DNA from: Marivita sp051859345
Lineage (GTDB): Bacteria; Pseudomonadota; Alphaproteobacteria; Rhodobacterales; Rhodobacteraceae
Assembly (NCBI RefSeq): GCF_051859345.1
Contig: NZ_JBHYFV010000019.1
Coordinates: 1-64,000, forward strand
Reading direction: 5' to 3'
Length of the DNA stretch: 64,000 nucleotides
The notes beneath the pieces are model-generated. The model had not been told where the DNA came from. It worked only from the letters and a program-made list of their open reading frames with translations, and did not search any database. Below, one piece after another: positions 35,142 to 41,816 of this stretch; within the stretch, counting starts at the first letter, position 1; the number at the start of each line of letters is the position of its first letter. Position numbers and translations under genes: made by a program.

Positions 35142-36485
35142 TCAGAATGTCGTGCCTTGCTTTCCGGGCCACCAGTCGGTTCCGGCCAGCGGAACCTTGG
35201 CCATCGCCGCCGCCTCCATCGTCAGCGCGCAGAGGTCTTCGGGTTCCAGGTTGTGCAGCTTGTTCTTGCCGCAGGCCCGGGCGATGGTCTGGGTTTCAAG
35301 GGTCATGACCTTGAGGTAGTTGCGCAGGCGCCGCCCGCCTTCGACCGGATCGAGCCGCGCGGCGAGGTCCGGGTTCTGGGTGCTGATGCCCGCAGGGTCA
35401 TTGCCCTCGTGCCAATCGTCATAGGCCCCGGCAGTGGTACCCAGCTTCTGGTACTCGGCTTCCCATTTCGGATCATTGTCGCCCAGCGCAATCAGCGCGG
35501 CGGTGCCGATAGACACCGCATCCGCACCAAGCGCCATGCATTTCGCCACATCTGCGCCAGTGCGGATCCCGCCCGACACGATCAGTTGCACCTCGCGGTG
35601 CATACCCAAATCTTCCAGCGCGCGCACGGCTTCGCGAATACAGGCGAGGGTCGGCATCCCGACATGTTCGATAAACACATCTTGCGTCGCCGCCGTACCG
35701 CCTTGCATCCCGTCGAGGACGACCACATCCGCGCCAGCCTTGACCGCGAGCGTGGTGTCGAAATAAGGCCGCGCGCCACCGATCTTGATGTAGATCGGCA
35801 CCCGCCAGCCGGTGATTTCGCGCAGTTCGAGGATCTTGATTTCGAGGTCATCCGGCCCGGTCCAATCGGGGTGACGACAGGCCGACCGTTGGTCGATCCC
35901 CTTGGGCAGGTTGCGCATATTGGCCACACGGTCAGTGATCTTTTGACCCAACAGCATCCCGCCGCCACCGGGTTTGGCACCCTGTCCGACGACGACTTCG
36001 ATGGCATCCGCCCTGCGCAGATCGTCGGGATTCATCCCGTAGCGCGAGGGTAGGTATTGGTAGACCAGCGTCTTGGAATGGCCCCGTTCCTCGGGTGTCA
36101 TGCCGCCATCACCAGTGGTGGTGGAGGTGCCAGCGAGCGTCGCGCCCCGGCCCAGAGCTTCTTTGGCGGCACCGCTCAGTGCGCCGAAACTCATGCCCGC
36201 GATGGTGATGGGAATATCGAGTGTGATCGGGTTCTTCGCATAACGCGTACCGAGCGTGACAGAGGTGTCACATGCTTCGCGATACCCTTCGAGCGGGTAG
36301 CGCGAGATCGACGCGCCGAGGAACAGAAGGTCGTCGAAATGCGGGACCTTGCGTTTCGCGCCACCGCCGCGAATATCGTAGATGCCGGTGGCCGCGGCGC
36401 GCCGGATCTCGGCGTTCACCGGGTTGGAAAACGTGGCGGATTGGATCGGAACCGTGCGCGGGGCGCTGGTGTGGTCGTCTTTCAT
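35142..36485 (-). CDS. mgsC: N-methylglutamate synthase subunit C (FMN-binding glutamate-synthase-like)
   Basis: A 447-aa protein corresponding to the FMN/Fe-S synthase domain of GltB: DIRGGGAKRKVPHFDDLLFL, ITIAGMSFGALSGAAKEALG, VGQGAKPGGGGMLLG, and GADVVVLDGMQGGTAATQDV in the TIM barrel, plus IVSGGIRTGADVAKCMALGA. With MgsA and MgsB it forms N-methylglutamate from gamma-glutamylmethylamide. The ATG at 36485 is used; a TTG at 36500 overlapping the mgsB stop is an alternative. It is read as a pathway subunit, not ammonia-assimilating GltB, because the three GltB domains are split into separate genes next to gmaS. Confidence 0.88.
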   Translation of the reverse strand: MKDDHTSAPRTVPIQSATFSNPVNAEIRRAAATGIYDIRGGGAKRKVPHFDDLLFLGASISRYPLEGYREACDTSVTLGTRYAKNPITLDIPITIAGMSFGALSGAAKEALGRGATLAGTSTTTGDGGMTPEERGHSKTLVYQYLPSRYGMNPDDLRRADAIEVVVGQGAKPGGGGMLLGQKITDRVANMRNLPKGIDQRSACRHPDWTGPDDLEIKILELREITGWRVPIYIKIGGARPYFDTTLAVKAGADVVVLDGMQGGTAATQDVFIEHVGMPTLACIREAVRALEDLGMHREVQLIVSGGIRTGADVAKCMALGADAVSIGTAALIALGDNDPKWEAEYQKLGTTAGAYDDWHEGNDPAGISTQNPDLAARLDPVEGGRRLRNYLKVMTLETQTIARACGKNKLHNLEPEDLCALTMEAAAMAKVPLAGTDWWPGKQGTTF

Positions 36486-36496
36486 CTGTCCGGCCC

Positions 36497-37174
36497 TCAA
36501 TACGCGTTGTCGATGTTGAAGTTGTACAATTGGCGGGCTGAACCGTACCGTTTGAACTCTTCAGGTTTCGCGTCACTACCGCCGCGCTCCAGAAGGTCGG
36601 TCAGCAATGTGATGTGTTCGGGCCGCATCTCTTTCTCAATGCAGTCCGCCCCTAGTGATTTGACCGATCCGCGCACGAAGAGGTGCGCTTCGTAGATCGA
36701 GTCGCCCAAGGCATCGCCCGCATCGCCGCAGACAACCAAGTTGCCGGACTGCGCCATGAAGGCGGACATGTGGCCCACATTGCCGTGTACGATGATGTCG
36801 ATGCCCTTCATCGAAATGCCACAGCGGGACGAGGCATTGCCCTTGATGATGAGCGTGCCGCCGTGCCCGGTGGCCCCGGCGTATTGCGATGCGTCGCCGT
36901 CGATAATGACAGTTCCGGACATCATGTTTTCCGCAACACCTGGCCCGACAGAACCGTGCACGTTGATTGTCGCCTGTTTGTTCATTCCGGCGCAGTAATA
37001 GCCTGTCGAGCCTTTGACCGTGACCTCGATCTCTGCATCCAGACCTACGGCGATGGCGTGGCTGCCCTTGGGGTTCACAATTTCCCACGCGGTCTGGTTC
37101 GTCGCTTCGGCCTGCGCCTGAAGCGTGGTGTTCAGGTCGCGCAGAGGGGTGGTTGCCATGTCGATGGTCTGCAT
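36497..37174 (-). CDS. mgsB: N-methylglutamate synthase subunit B (GXGXG domain)
   Basis: A 225-aa protein equal to the C-terminal GXGXG right-handed beta-helix of glutamate synthase. Repeated turns of the helix are visible: GSTGYYCAGMNKQATINVHG, YAGATGHGGTLIIKG, GDIIVHGN-like segments and NLVVCGDAGDALGDS. It is a structural scaffold between the amidotransferase and synthase subunits. The start MQTIDMATTPLRDLN is 1 nt downstream of the mgsA stop; the stop abuts mgsC. An alternative ATG lies 5 codons later (MATTP). Confidence 0.88.
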   Translation of the reverse strand: MQTIDMATTPLRDLNTTLQAQAEATNQTAWEIVNPKGSHAIAVGLDAEIEVTVKGSTGYYCAGMNKQATINVHGSVGPGVAENMMSGTVIIDGDASQYAGATGHGGTLIIKGNASSRCGISMKGIDIIVHGNVGHMSAFMAQSGNLVVCGDAGDALGDSIYEAHLFVRGSVKSLGADCIEKEMRPEHITLLTDLLERGGSDAKPEEFKRYGSARQLYNFNIDNAY

Positions 37175-37175
37175 C

Positions 37176-38105
37176 TCAGGCGGCCTTTTCGGTTGGGGTG
37201 GAGGTGTCGTCGTGGCTCCAGAAATAGACGGTGGCGGGTTCCGGTTCCCAGACGCGGGCCTGTTCTATGCCCGGCAAATTGACCAGCGCGCGGTATTCGG
37301 ACCCGAAGGCCACATATTGATCGGTTTCGGCCATGACGGCGGGTTTGCAGGCAATCGGGTCACGGACCACGCCGAACCCGTCCTTGGTGCCGACGACGAA
37401 GGTGAAGAACCCGTCCAGATCGTCCAGAGAACTTTCAAGCGCCTCGCCCAGGGTCGCGCCGTTCTGCATGCGCCATGTGAGATAGGCGGCGCCGACCTCG
37501 GTGTCGTTCTCGGTTTCGATATGGATGCCTTCGCGCTGCAACTTGCGGCGCAGGCGGTTGTGGTTGGACAGCGACCCGTTATGGACAAGGCACTGGTCTG
37601 GCCCGGTATTGAACGGGTGCGCGCCCATCGTTGTGACCATCGATTCCGTCGCCATTCGCGTGTGGCCGATGCCGTGCGTGCCGGACATGGCGCGCAGGTC
37701 GAACCTGTCCGCCACGTCCTTGGGCAGACCGACCTCCTTGTAGATTTCCACCGTATCGCCCGACGACATGACGCGGATATCGGGGTTGACCGTGGCCAGT
37801 GCGGCGCGGGCGGCGGTTAGATGTCCACGCGGAATTTCCAGAACGGCATGGGTGTCCTTGCGGTGCATCTTCACCGTGCTGCCAAGGGCGGTGCTCAGAT
37901 CGGACTCAAGCGTGGCAAAGGCCTGATCGGGGGTGTCGGACTGGACTGTCAGCTTGGAGTTACCGAGGTCTTCCTTGCCGTAGATCGCGATGCCCGCGCT
38001 GTCGGGGCCGCGATCTGTCATGGTAATCAGCATGTCGGTCAGCATCGACCCCAGCTGCGGTTCAAGCGAACGATCCTTGAGGAATAATCCGACGATTCCA
38101 CACAT
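37176..38105 (-). CDS. mgsA: N-methylglutamate synthase subunit A (class II glutamine amidotransferase)
   Basis: A 309-aa Ntn-hydrolase. Translation begins MCGIVGLFLKD, with Cys2 as the N-terminal nucleophile after Met removal, followed by TMTDRGPDSAGIAIYG and GIGHTRMATESMVTTMGAHP, the substrate-binding segments of GATase_2. Here the amide cleaved is expected to be gamma-glutamylmethylamide, releasing methylamine to the synthase. It is first of mgsABC; a palindromic element lies about 75-95 nt upstream, and the cupin-XRE gene ends 119 nt upstream on the same strand. Confidence 0.9.
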   Translation of the reverse strand: MCGIVGLFLKDRSLEPQLGSMLTDMLITMTDRGPDSAGIAIYGKEDLGNSKLTVQSDTPDQAFATLESDLSTALGSTVKMHRKDTHAVLEIPRGHLTAARAALATVNPDIRVMSSGDTVEIYKEVGLPKDVADRFDLRAMSGTHGIGHTRMATESMVTTMGAHPFNTGPDQCLVHNGSLSNHNRLRRKLQREGIHIETENDTEVGAAYLTWRMQNGATLGEALESSLDDLDGFFTFVVGTKDGFGVVRDPIACKPAVMAETDQYVAFGSEYRALVNLPGIEQARVWEPEPATVYFWSHDDTSTPTEKAA

Positions 38106-38179
38106 CCCGCGTTCCTTTTGCGTTATCGGGGTTCAAGACGATGGCATTGGATAGCATTGCCCATATGCGCAGACAATAA

Positions 38180-38198
38180 GGGGAATTAAATTTTCCCC
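38180..38198. promoter_or_regulatory. Palindromic element upstream of mgsA
   Basis: GGGGAATTAAATTTTCCCC: GGGGAA and TTCCCC arms around a 7-nt AT-rich centre. It lies between the cupin-XRE regulator gene and mgsA, 75 nt before the mgsA start, in a region otherwise lacking ordered features. It could be an operator for the regulator; it has no T-run on either strand long enough to act as a terminator. Confidence 0.4.
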
Positions 38199-38224
38199 GT
38201 AGGAATACTGACTTGCCTAATTTT

Positions 38225-38845
38225 TCAGCTTTGGGCGTAGCTGATGATCGACAGGTACTTGGCGGGCAGGTCAACCAGCGTTTCAGGCCCATGCGGCGCG
38301 TCGGCCTCGAAAAACAGCGTGTCACCGGGGCGCAGGGGGTAAATCGAAGACCCATGGCGATAGTCGATAGCGCCTTCGAGCATGAAGATGGTTTCGATGC
38401 CGTCATGCTGAAACGTCTGGAACGTATCGGATTCTGAATTCAGCACGATCAGGTAGGGCTCTACGATCACGCCGCTGGTGTTGGCTCCGATATGGCCAAG
38501 CAGGTTGTACTGATGCCCGGCGCGTGTGCCTTCGCGTTCAATGGTCACTCCCTGGCCCGCCGGAGTGTGGACGACCTCACGCTTTTCCTCGAACCCTCGA
38601 AAGAACGCGGTCAGCGGAACAGACAGCGCGTTGGCCAAGGTCTGAAGTGTCGTCAGAGAGGGCGAGGTGTTACCGTTCTCGATCTTCGATAGCATGCCGA
38701 CGGAAATATCTGTCTGTTTGGACAGATCCGAGACTGTCATGTTCTTTTGCTTGCGAAAGGATCGAAGCTCGCGCCCGATTGCAACCTCGAGAACCTTTTC
38801 CTGTATGTCCGACGTCCGGTGTGGGTTCTGTGTGAGTTTGACCAA
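38225..38845 (-). CDS. XRE-family transcriptional regulator with C-terminal cupin sensor domain
   Basis: A 206-aa regulator. The XRE helix-turn-helix lies at about residues 25-80 (LRSFRKQKNMTVSDLSKQTD, then SVGMLSKIENGNTSPSLTTL). A cupin domain follows at about 130-200 (FQHDGIETIFMLEGAIDYRH; YPLRPGDTLFFEADAPHGPE). The family includes PuuR-like regulators that sense amines or amino acids. Its position immediately upstream of mgsABC suggests control of the N-methylglutamate genes, with methylamine-derived ligands as candidates. The upstream region holds paired palindromes at 38867-38893, possibly an autoregulatory site. Confidence 0.88.
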   Translation of the reverse strand: MVKLTQNPHRTSDIQEKVLEVAIGRELRSFRKQKNMTVSDLSKQTDISVGMLSKIENGNTSPSLTTLQTLANALSVPLTAFFRGFEEKREVVHTPAGQGVTIEREGTRAGHQYNLLGHIGANTSGVIVEPYLIVLNSESDTFQTFQHDGIETIFMLEGAIDYRHGSSIYPLRPGDTLFFEADAPHGPETLVDLPAKYLSIISYAQS

Positions 38846-39158
38846 GGATCACCCGTTCTTCGGCACAGTGTCGACACAAGTGTTAGAGACACTAAACTTA
38901 AAAGACCAGCATAGCGAAAACTGTGGCTTTTTGCCCTCAGACAAAACGAAAGACGGAAATGAGAACAGGTTCACATTTTTCTCATCGTTTGGTGTGGAAC
39001 AAGTTGCATACCCAGACGTTGCAAACTTGGCATCCAAGCAAAACAATCAGGCAAGAAACAATGTCACTGAACCAAGCGTCGGCAACCACCACTGCGAAAA
39101 CGACATTCGCTGAGCGGGAACCGATCGTTTTCCGCAACACGCGGCTGACATAGATTTC
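38846..39158. other. Divergent intergenic region between the XRE regulator and the sensor kinase
   Basis: A 313-base, comparatively AT-rich stretch separating two divergent genes. Frames that stay open here give low-complexity, non-protein-like products, so I see no gene. Ordered content is limited to the two adjacent palindromes at 38867-38893 next to the regulator start. The rest presumably holds the two promoters. Confidence 0.6.
38867..38893. promoter_or_regulatory. Paired palindromes in the cupin-XRE promoter
   Basis: GTGTCGACAC (38868-38877) is a perfect 10-bp palindrome, and AGTGTTAGAGACACT (38879-38893) is a perfect inverted repeat with 5-bp arms (AGTGT/ACACT). The two share the (A)GTGT/ACAC half-site and sit 23-48 nt upstream of the cupin-XRE start codon, a position suited to autoregulation. 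Confidence 0.5.
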
Positions 39159-40919
39159 ATGCACACGCAGGAGTCCGATAGCGTAAATTCCGACGAAAGG
39201 GACACGAAAGCGAAGGCGTTTCGCCAAAGCTTGGTGGTGCGCATTGCGTTCCTTCTGTCGCTCGCGTTGCTGCCAATCGGACTTGTTGCCATGGGGCAAA
39301 GCTGGCGGGCACTGCACATCACGAATGAAAACCTGGAATCGTCGATCCATGCGCGCACCAGCGCCCTGGTCGAACCAGAGCGGCGGGCGCTGTTCAGCAA
39401 ACTTGGAACAGCACGAACCTTGGCGGACACGTTGGGTGCGGCCGAGTTCAGCACAAGCGATTGCACGGCGATCATGCAGCGGGTGCTCGAGACCAACCCA
39501 CGGCTTGCCTTCGCAGGTCTCTTGGAACCGGGTTCAGTTTCAAGGTGCAACAGCCAGGGTCGCCTGTTCGATTTTCCACAAAGCGAACGGACACAAGAGC
39601 TTTTTGCGAACCCCGAACCCTATATCGCGTTCGAACCTCGGGGATCGGCAAGTCAACTGCCTGTCATCATCGTGGCATATCCGACCTATGACCAGAATGG
39701 TGACCTCAAGGGCTTTGCCCTCATCTCGTTCCAAACCGAACCCTTGTTGCGACCGGACTCGTCGCTTGGGATGGACGGCGATGTGGCTTTGGTCACGTTC
39801 AACAAGTTCGGTGACATCCTGTCGACCTTTACACCTGACGGGCCACTAGAAGAGTACCTTCCGGGCGGCTTGTCGTATGTCGGTTTTGTTGATCAGGACG
39901 ATACATTTTTCACGGCAACCACGCGTTCCGGCGAAACGCGTTTGATCTCGGTTGTGCCGATCCTGCCCGGTGAAGTGTATGCTCTGGGCAGTTGGGGTCG
40001 CACCGCGTTACAGCGGACAACAGCGCCCTGGTTCACCATCTCGACACTGTTGTTTCCGTTCCTGATGTGGCTGGTCGGTATTGTGGTGGCCGTGACTTCG
40101 CTCAACCGGCTGGTGTTGCGCCACATCCGCGACCTGGGGCGGCGGATGCGCCGTTTCGCGACCTATCGCGATGTCGAAAGATCCGAGAATATCGAAGATG
40201 CGCCCAGTGAAATAAAGACGATCAACGCCACGTTCGAAGCGATGGCGGATCAATTGCTGCGCGACGAGGCAGATCTTGAAAACTCGGTTTTCGAACGTGA
40301 GGTGTTGCTCAAAGAGGTGCATCACCGCGTGAAGAACAATCTTCAATTGATCTCCTCGATCATCAACATGCAGGTCCGTCAGGTGGCCAGCCCCGAAGCT
40401 GTGTCAGCCCTTCGCCAGTTTCAGGATCGGGTGACGAGCCTCGCGTCCGTTCACCGCGCACTTTATCAAGAGCCATCCCTGACCCATATCCGCTTTGACG
40501 TGCTCTTGGGTGACCTGGTCGCACAGGTCAACGCGGCTGGAACGCCGGACAATCAAACCGTGCAGATCGACCTTGATATGGATCCGGTAACCCTGCTGCC
40601 CGACCAGACAAGCCCGCTTGCCATGGTCACCACAGAGGCCTTGTCCAACGCCTTCAAATACGGCGGACCGGGGGAGGATGGTGTATTTCGTCTGAAGGTT
40701 CACCTGAAGGAATTCACGCGGGATGACACGACAAACGTGCGTTTGACGATTGAAAACAGCGTTGACCCAACCGCATCAAGGACTGTTGGAACAGGTCTTG
40801 GAAAGCGGTTGATCCTTGCCTTCGCCAGCCAGTTGAATGGTGATCTTCAGGAAATTGACGAGGATGATTGCCACGGATTGATCATCACGTTCGAATTTCA
40901 ACCGTTTTCCCCCGAGTAA
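39159..40919 (+). CDS. Membrane sensor histidine kinase, HisKA_2 type
   Basis: A 586-aa kinase. Features in order: transmembrane helix at about 28-47 (IAFLLSLALLPIGLVAMGQS); a periplasmic sensor region of about 240 residues (CACHE-like by length); second helix near 287-312 (TISTLLFPFLMWLVGIVVAV); a HAMP-like linker; the HisKA_2 phosphoacceptor box LLKEVHHRVKNNLQLISSI (His388/389); and a HATPase_c_2 domain with TTEALSNAFKYG and VGTGLGKRLI. Such kinases often feed the alphaproteobacterial general stress response or a stand-alone receiver; no receiver gene is adjacent. It lies opposite in strand between the two halves of the N-methylglutamate cluster. No good ribosome-binding site precedes the ATG at 39159, so the start is uncertain. 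Confidence 0.85.
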   Translation: MHTQESDSVNSDERDTKAKAFRQSLVVRIAFLLSLALLPIGLVAMGQSWRALHITNENLESSIHARTSALVEPERRALFSKLGTARTLADTLGAAEFSTSDCTAIMQRVLETNPRLAFAGLLEPGSVSRCNSQGRLFDFPQSERTQELFANPEPYIAFEPRGSASQLPVIIVAYPTYDQNGDLKGFALISFQTEPLLRPDSSLGMDGDVALVTFNKFGDILSTFTPDGPLEEYLPGGLSYVGFVDQDDTFFTATTRSGETRLISVVPILPGEVYALGSWGRTALQRTTAPWFTISTLLFPFLMWLVGIVVAVTSLNRLVLRHIRDLGRRMRRFATYRDVERSENIEDAPSEIKTINATFEAMADQLLRDEADLENSVFEREVLLKEVHHRVKNNLQLISSIINMQVRQVASPEAVSALRQFQDRVTSLASVHRALYQEPSLTHIRFDVLLGDLVAQVNAAGTPDNQTVQIDLDMDPVTLLPDQTSPLAMVTTEALSNAFKYGGPGEDGVFRLKVHLKEFTRDDTTNVRLTIENSVDPTASRTVGTGLGKRLILAFASQLNGDLQEIDEDDCHGLIITFEFQPFSPE

Positions 40920-40944
40920 GACATCGTTTACGGACGGGGTGTCG

Positions 40945-40974
40945 AAAAAACGCGCGCCGGATTTTCGGCGCGCG
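40945..40974 (-). terminator. Rho-independent terminator of the mgd operon
   Basis: A perfect 9-bp G+C stem (CGCGCGCCG / CGGCGCGCG) with a 6-nt loop, and on the minus strand a run of six T directly after it (the AAAAAA at 40945-40950). It lies 36 nt beyond the stop of the 50-codon small gene that closes the mgd operon, and 25 nt after the convergent kinase gene, which it may also serve weakly. Confidence 0.85.
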
Positions 40975-41010
40975 CGACTTGGATTACGGGTTATTTCAGA
41001 CTCCGTTAGA

Positions 41011-41163
41011 TCAGGAGTTCGGAGCGTCTTCGGCCAGCCGCGACTTCGGCGCGGACGGATCGTTTCGCTGTTCCTCGGTCCGGTGTTTGCTGACCAAGGC
41101 GAAAACGATAAAGGTAAGCATGGTCATCAACGCGAGAAGCGGTACAATAAATTCTGCTGTCAT
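41011..41163 (-). CDS. Small membrane protein at the end of the mgd operon
   Basis: A 50-codon gene: MTAEFIVPLLALMTMLTFIV begins one transmembrane helix (about residues 4-24, to FALVSKHR), followed by a short charged tail ending EDAPNS. The ribosome-binding site AAGGAG lies about 8 nt before the ATG at 41163, unusually strong for the region. It starts 86 nt after mgdD on the same strand and is followed by the operon's terminator. I do not recognise the family; the position suggests a small partner tied to N-methylglutamate dehydrogenase or its electron transfer. Confidence 0.7.
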   Translation of the reverse strand: MTAEFIVPLLALMTMLTFIVFALVSKHRTEEQRNDPSAPKSRLAEDAPNS

Positions 41164-41249
41164 CTTTTTTCTCCTTCCAGCAGTTTAACCCACCATCGCA
41201 CCAACTGTTCCAAAAAACGGCCCTTCCTGCGAGTCTTGTCCCGAATGTG

Positions 41250-41816
41250 CTACAACGCCGCCCGCATGGCCGTCAGCAGGGCATGATGCAACGATCCCGC
41301 CGAGGATCGCGGCCCCAGAATGCGCAACCAGTTCGCCGGATCACGGCGCAGGACATAGATACCCATATAGTGAACGACCGTCCGCAGGGCATCCCCGGTT
41401 TGCATCCGGTCGATGTCGACATTGCAGCACAGGCGCATCACATCCTCGATCCCGTCGCCACGCATGTCGAAACAAACCCAAGCGTCGGTTTGCTCGGTGA
41501 TTGACGCGGTCGTCTTGAACCGGGTTTTCAGCTGCGCGGCGAGGTCTTCATGCGTCGCGATCGGCGCACCGACCATCCATTGATCCGGACCCATCCAGAA
41601 GGATGCCTCCGGATCGTGCAACACGGTCTTGCCCGGCGCCGGTGCAGGCGACTCCAACAGGTCGGAGAGATGGGCGCGGCAGGTTTCCTCTTGCCCACGT
41701 CGCGCCGCGACCGATGCAAGGGCAAGATCGGGGTTTTCCGTCAACGTCACACCCGCCACGGTATCGACGTGCGGTTCAGTGCCGCCAAGGGCGCAGGTTG
41801 GATCCAGATCATGCAC
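41250..41816 (-). CDS. mgdD: N-methylglutamate dehydrogenase subunit D (sarcosine oxidase gamma-like)
   Basis: A 188-aa SoxG-like subunit: LALASVAARRGQ near the start, WMGPDQWMVGAP, SITEQTDAWVCFDMRGDGIED and the C-terminal YVLRRDPANWLRILGPRSSA. In heterotetrameric sarcosine oxidases the gamma subunit is structural, with a GcvT-like fold. I prefer the GTG at 41816, which has GGAAGGAG 9 nt upstream and overlaps the mgdC stop by 8 nt; the in-frame ATG at 41867 lies well inside mgdC and encodes 17 residues without family look. Last of mgdABCD. Confidence 0.82.
   Translation of the reverse strand: MHDLDPTCALGGTEPHVDTVAGVTLTENPDLALASVAARRGQEETCRAHLSDLLESPAPAPGKTVLHDPEASFWMGPDQWMVGAPIATHEDLAAQLKTRFKTTASITEQTDAWVCFDMRGDGIEDVMRLCCNVDIDRMQTGDALRTVVHYMGIYVLRRDPANWLRILGPRSSAGSLHHALLTAMRAAL

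Noticed and set aside
35142..38105. Annotation as ordinary glutamate synthase (GltB) pieces.
   Set aside because: The three GltB domains are encoded as separate genes next to gmaS, the layout of N-methylglutamate synthase rather than housekeeping GOGAT.
38923..39153. Plus-strand open frame in the XRE-kinase intergenic region.
   Set aside because: Low-complexity product (Thr/Gln/Asn-rich, no structure), no ribosome-binding site, and it overlaps the promoter region.
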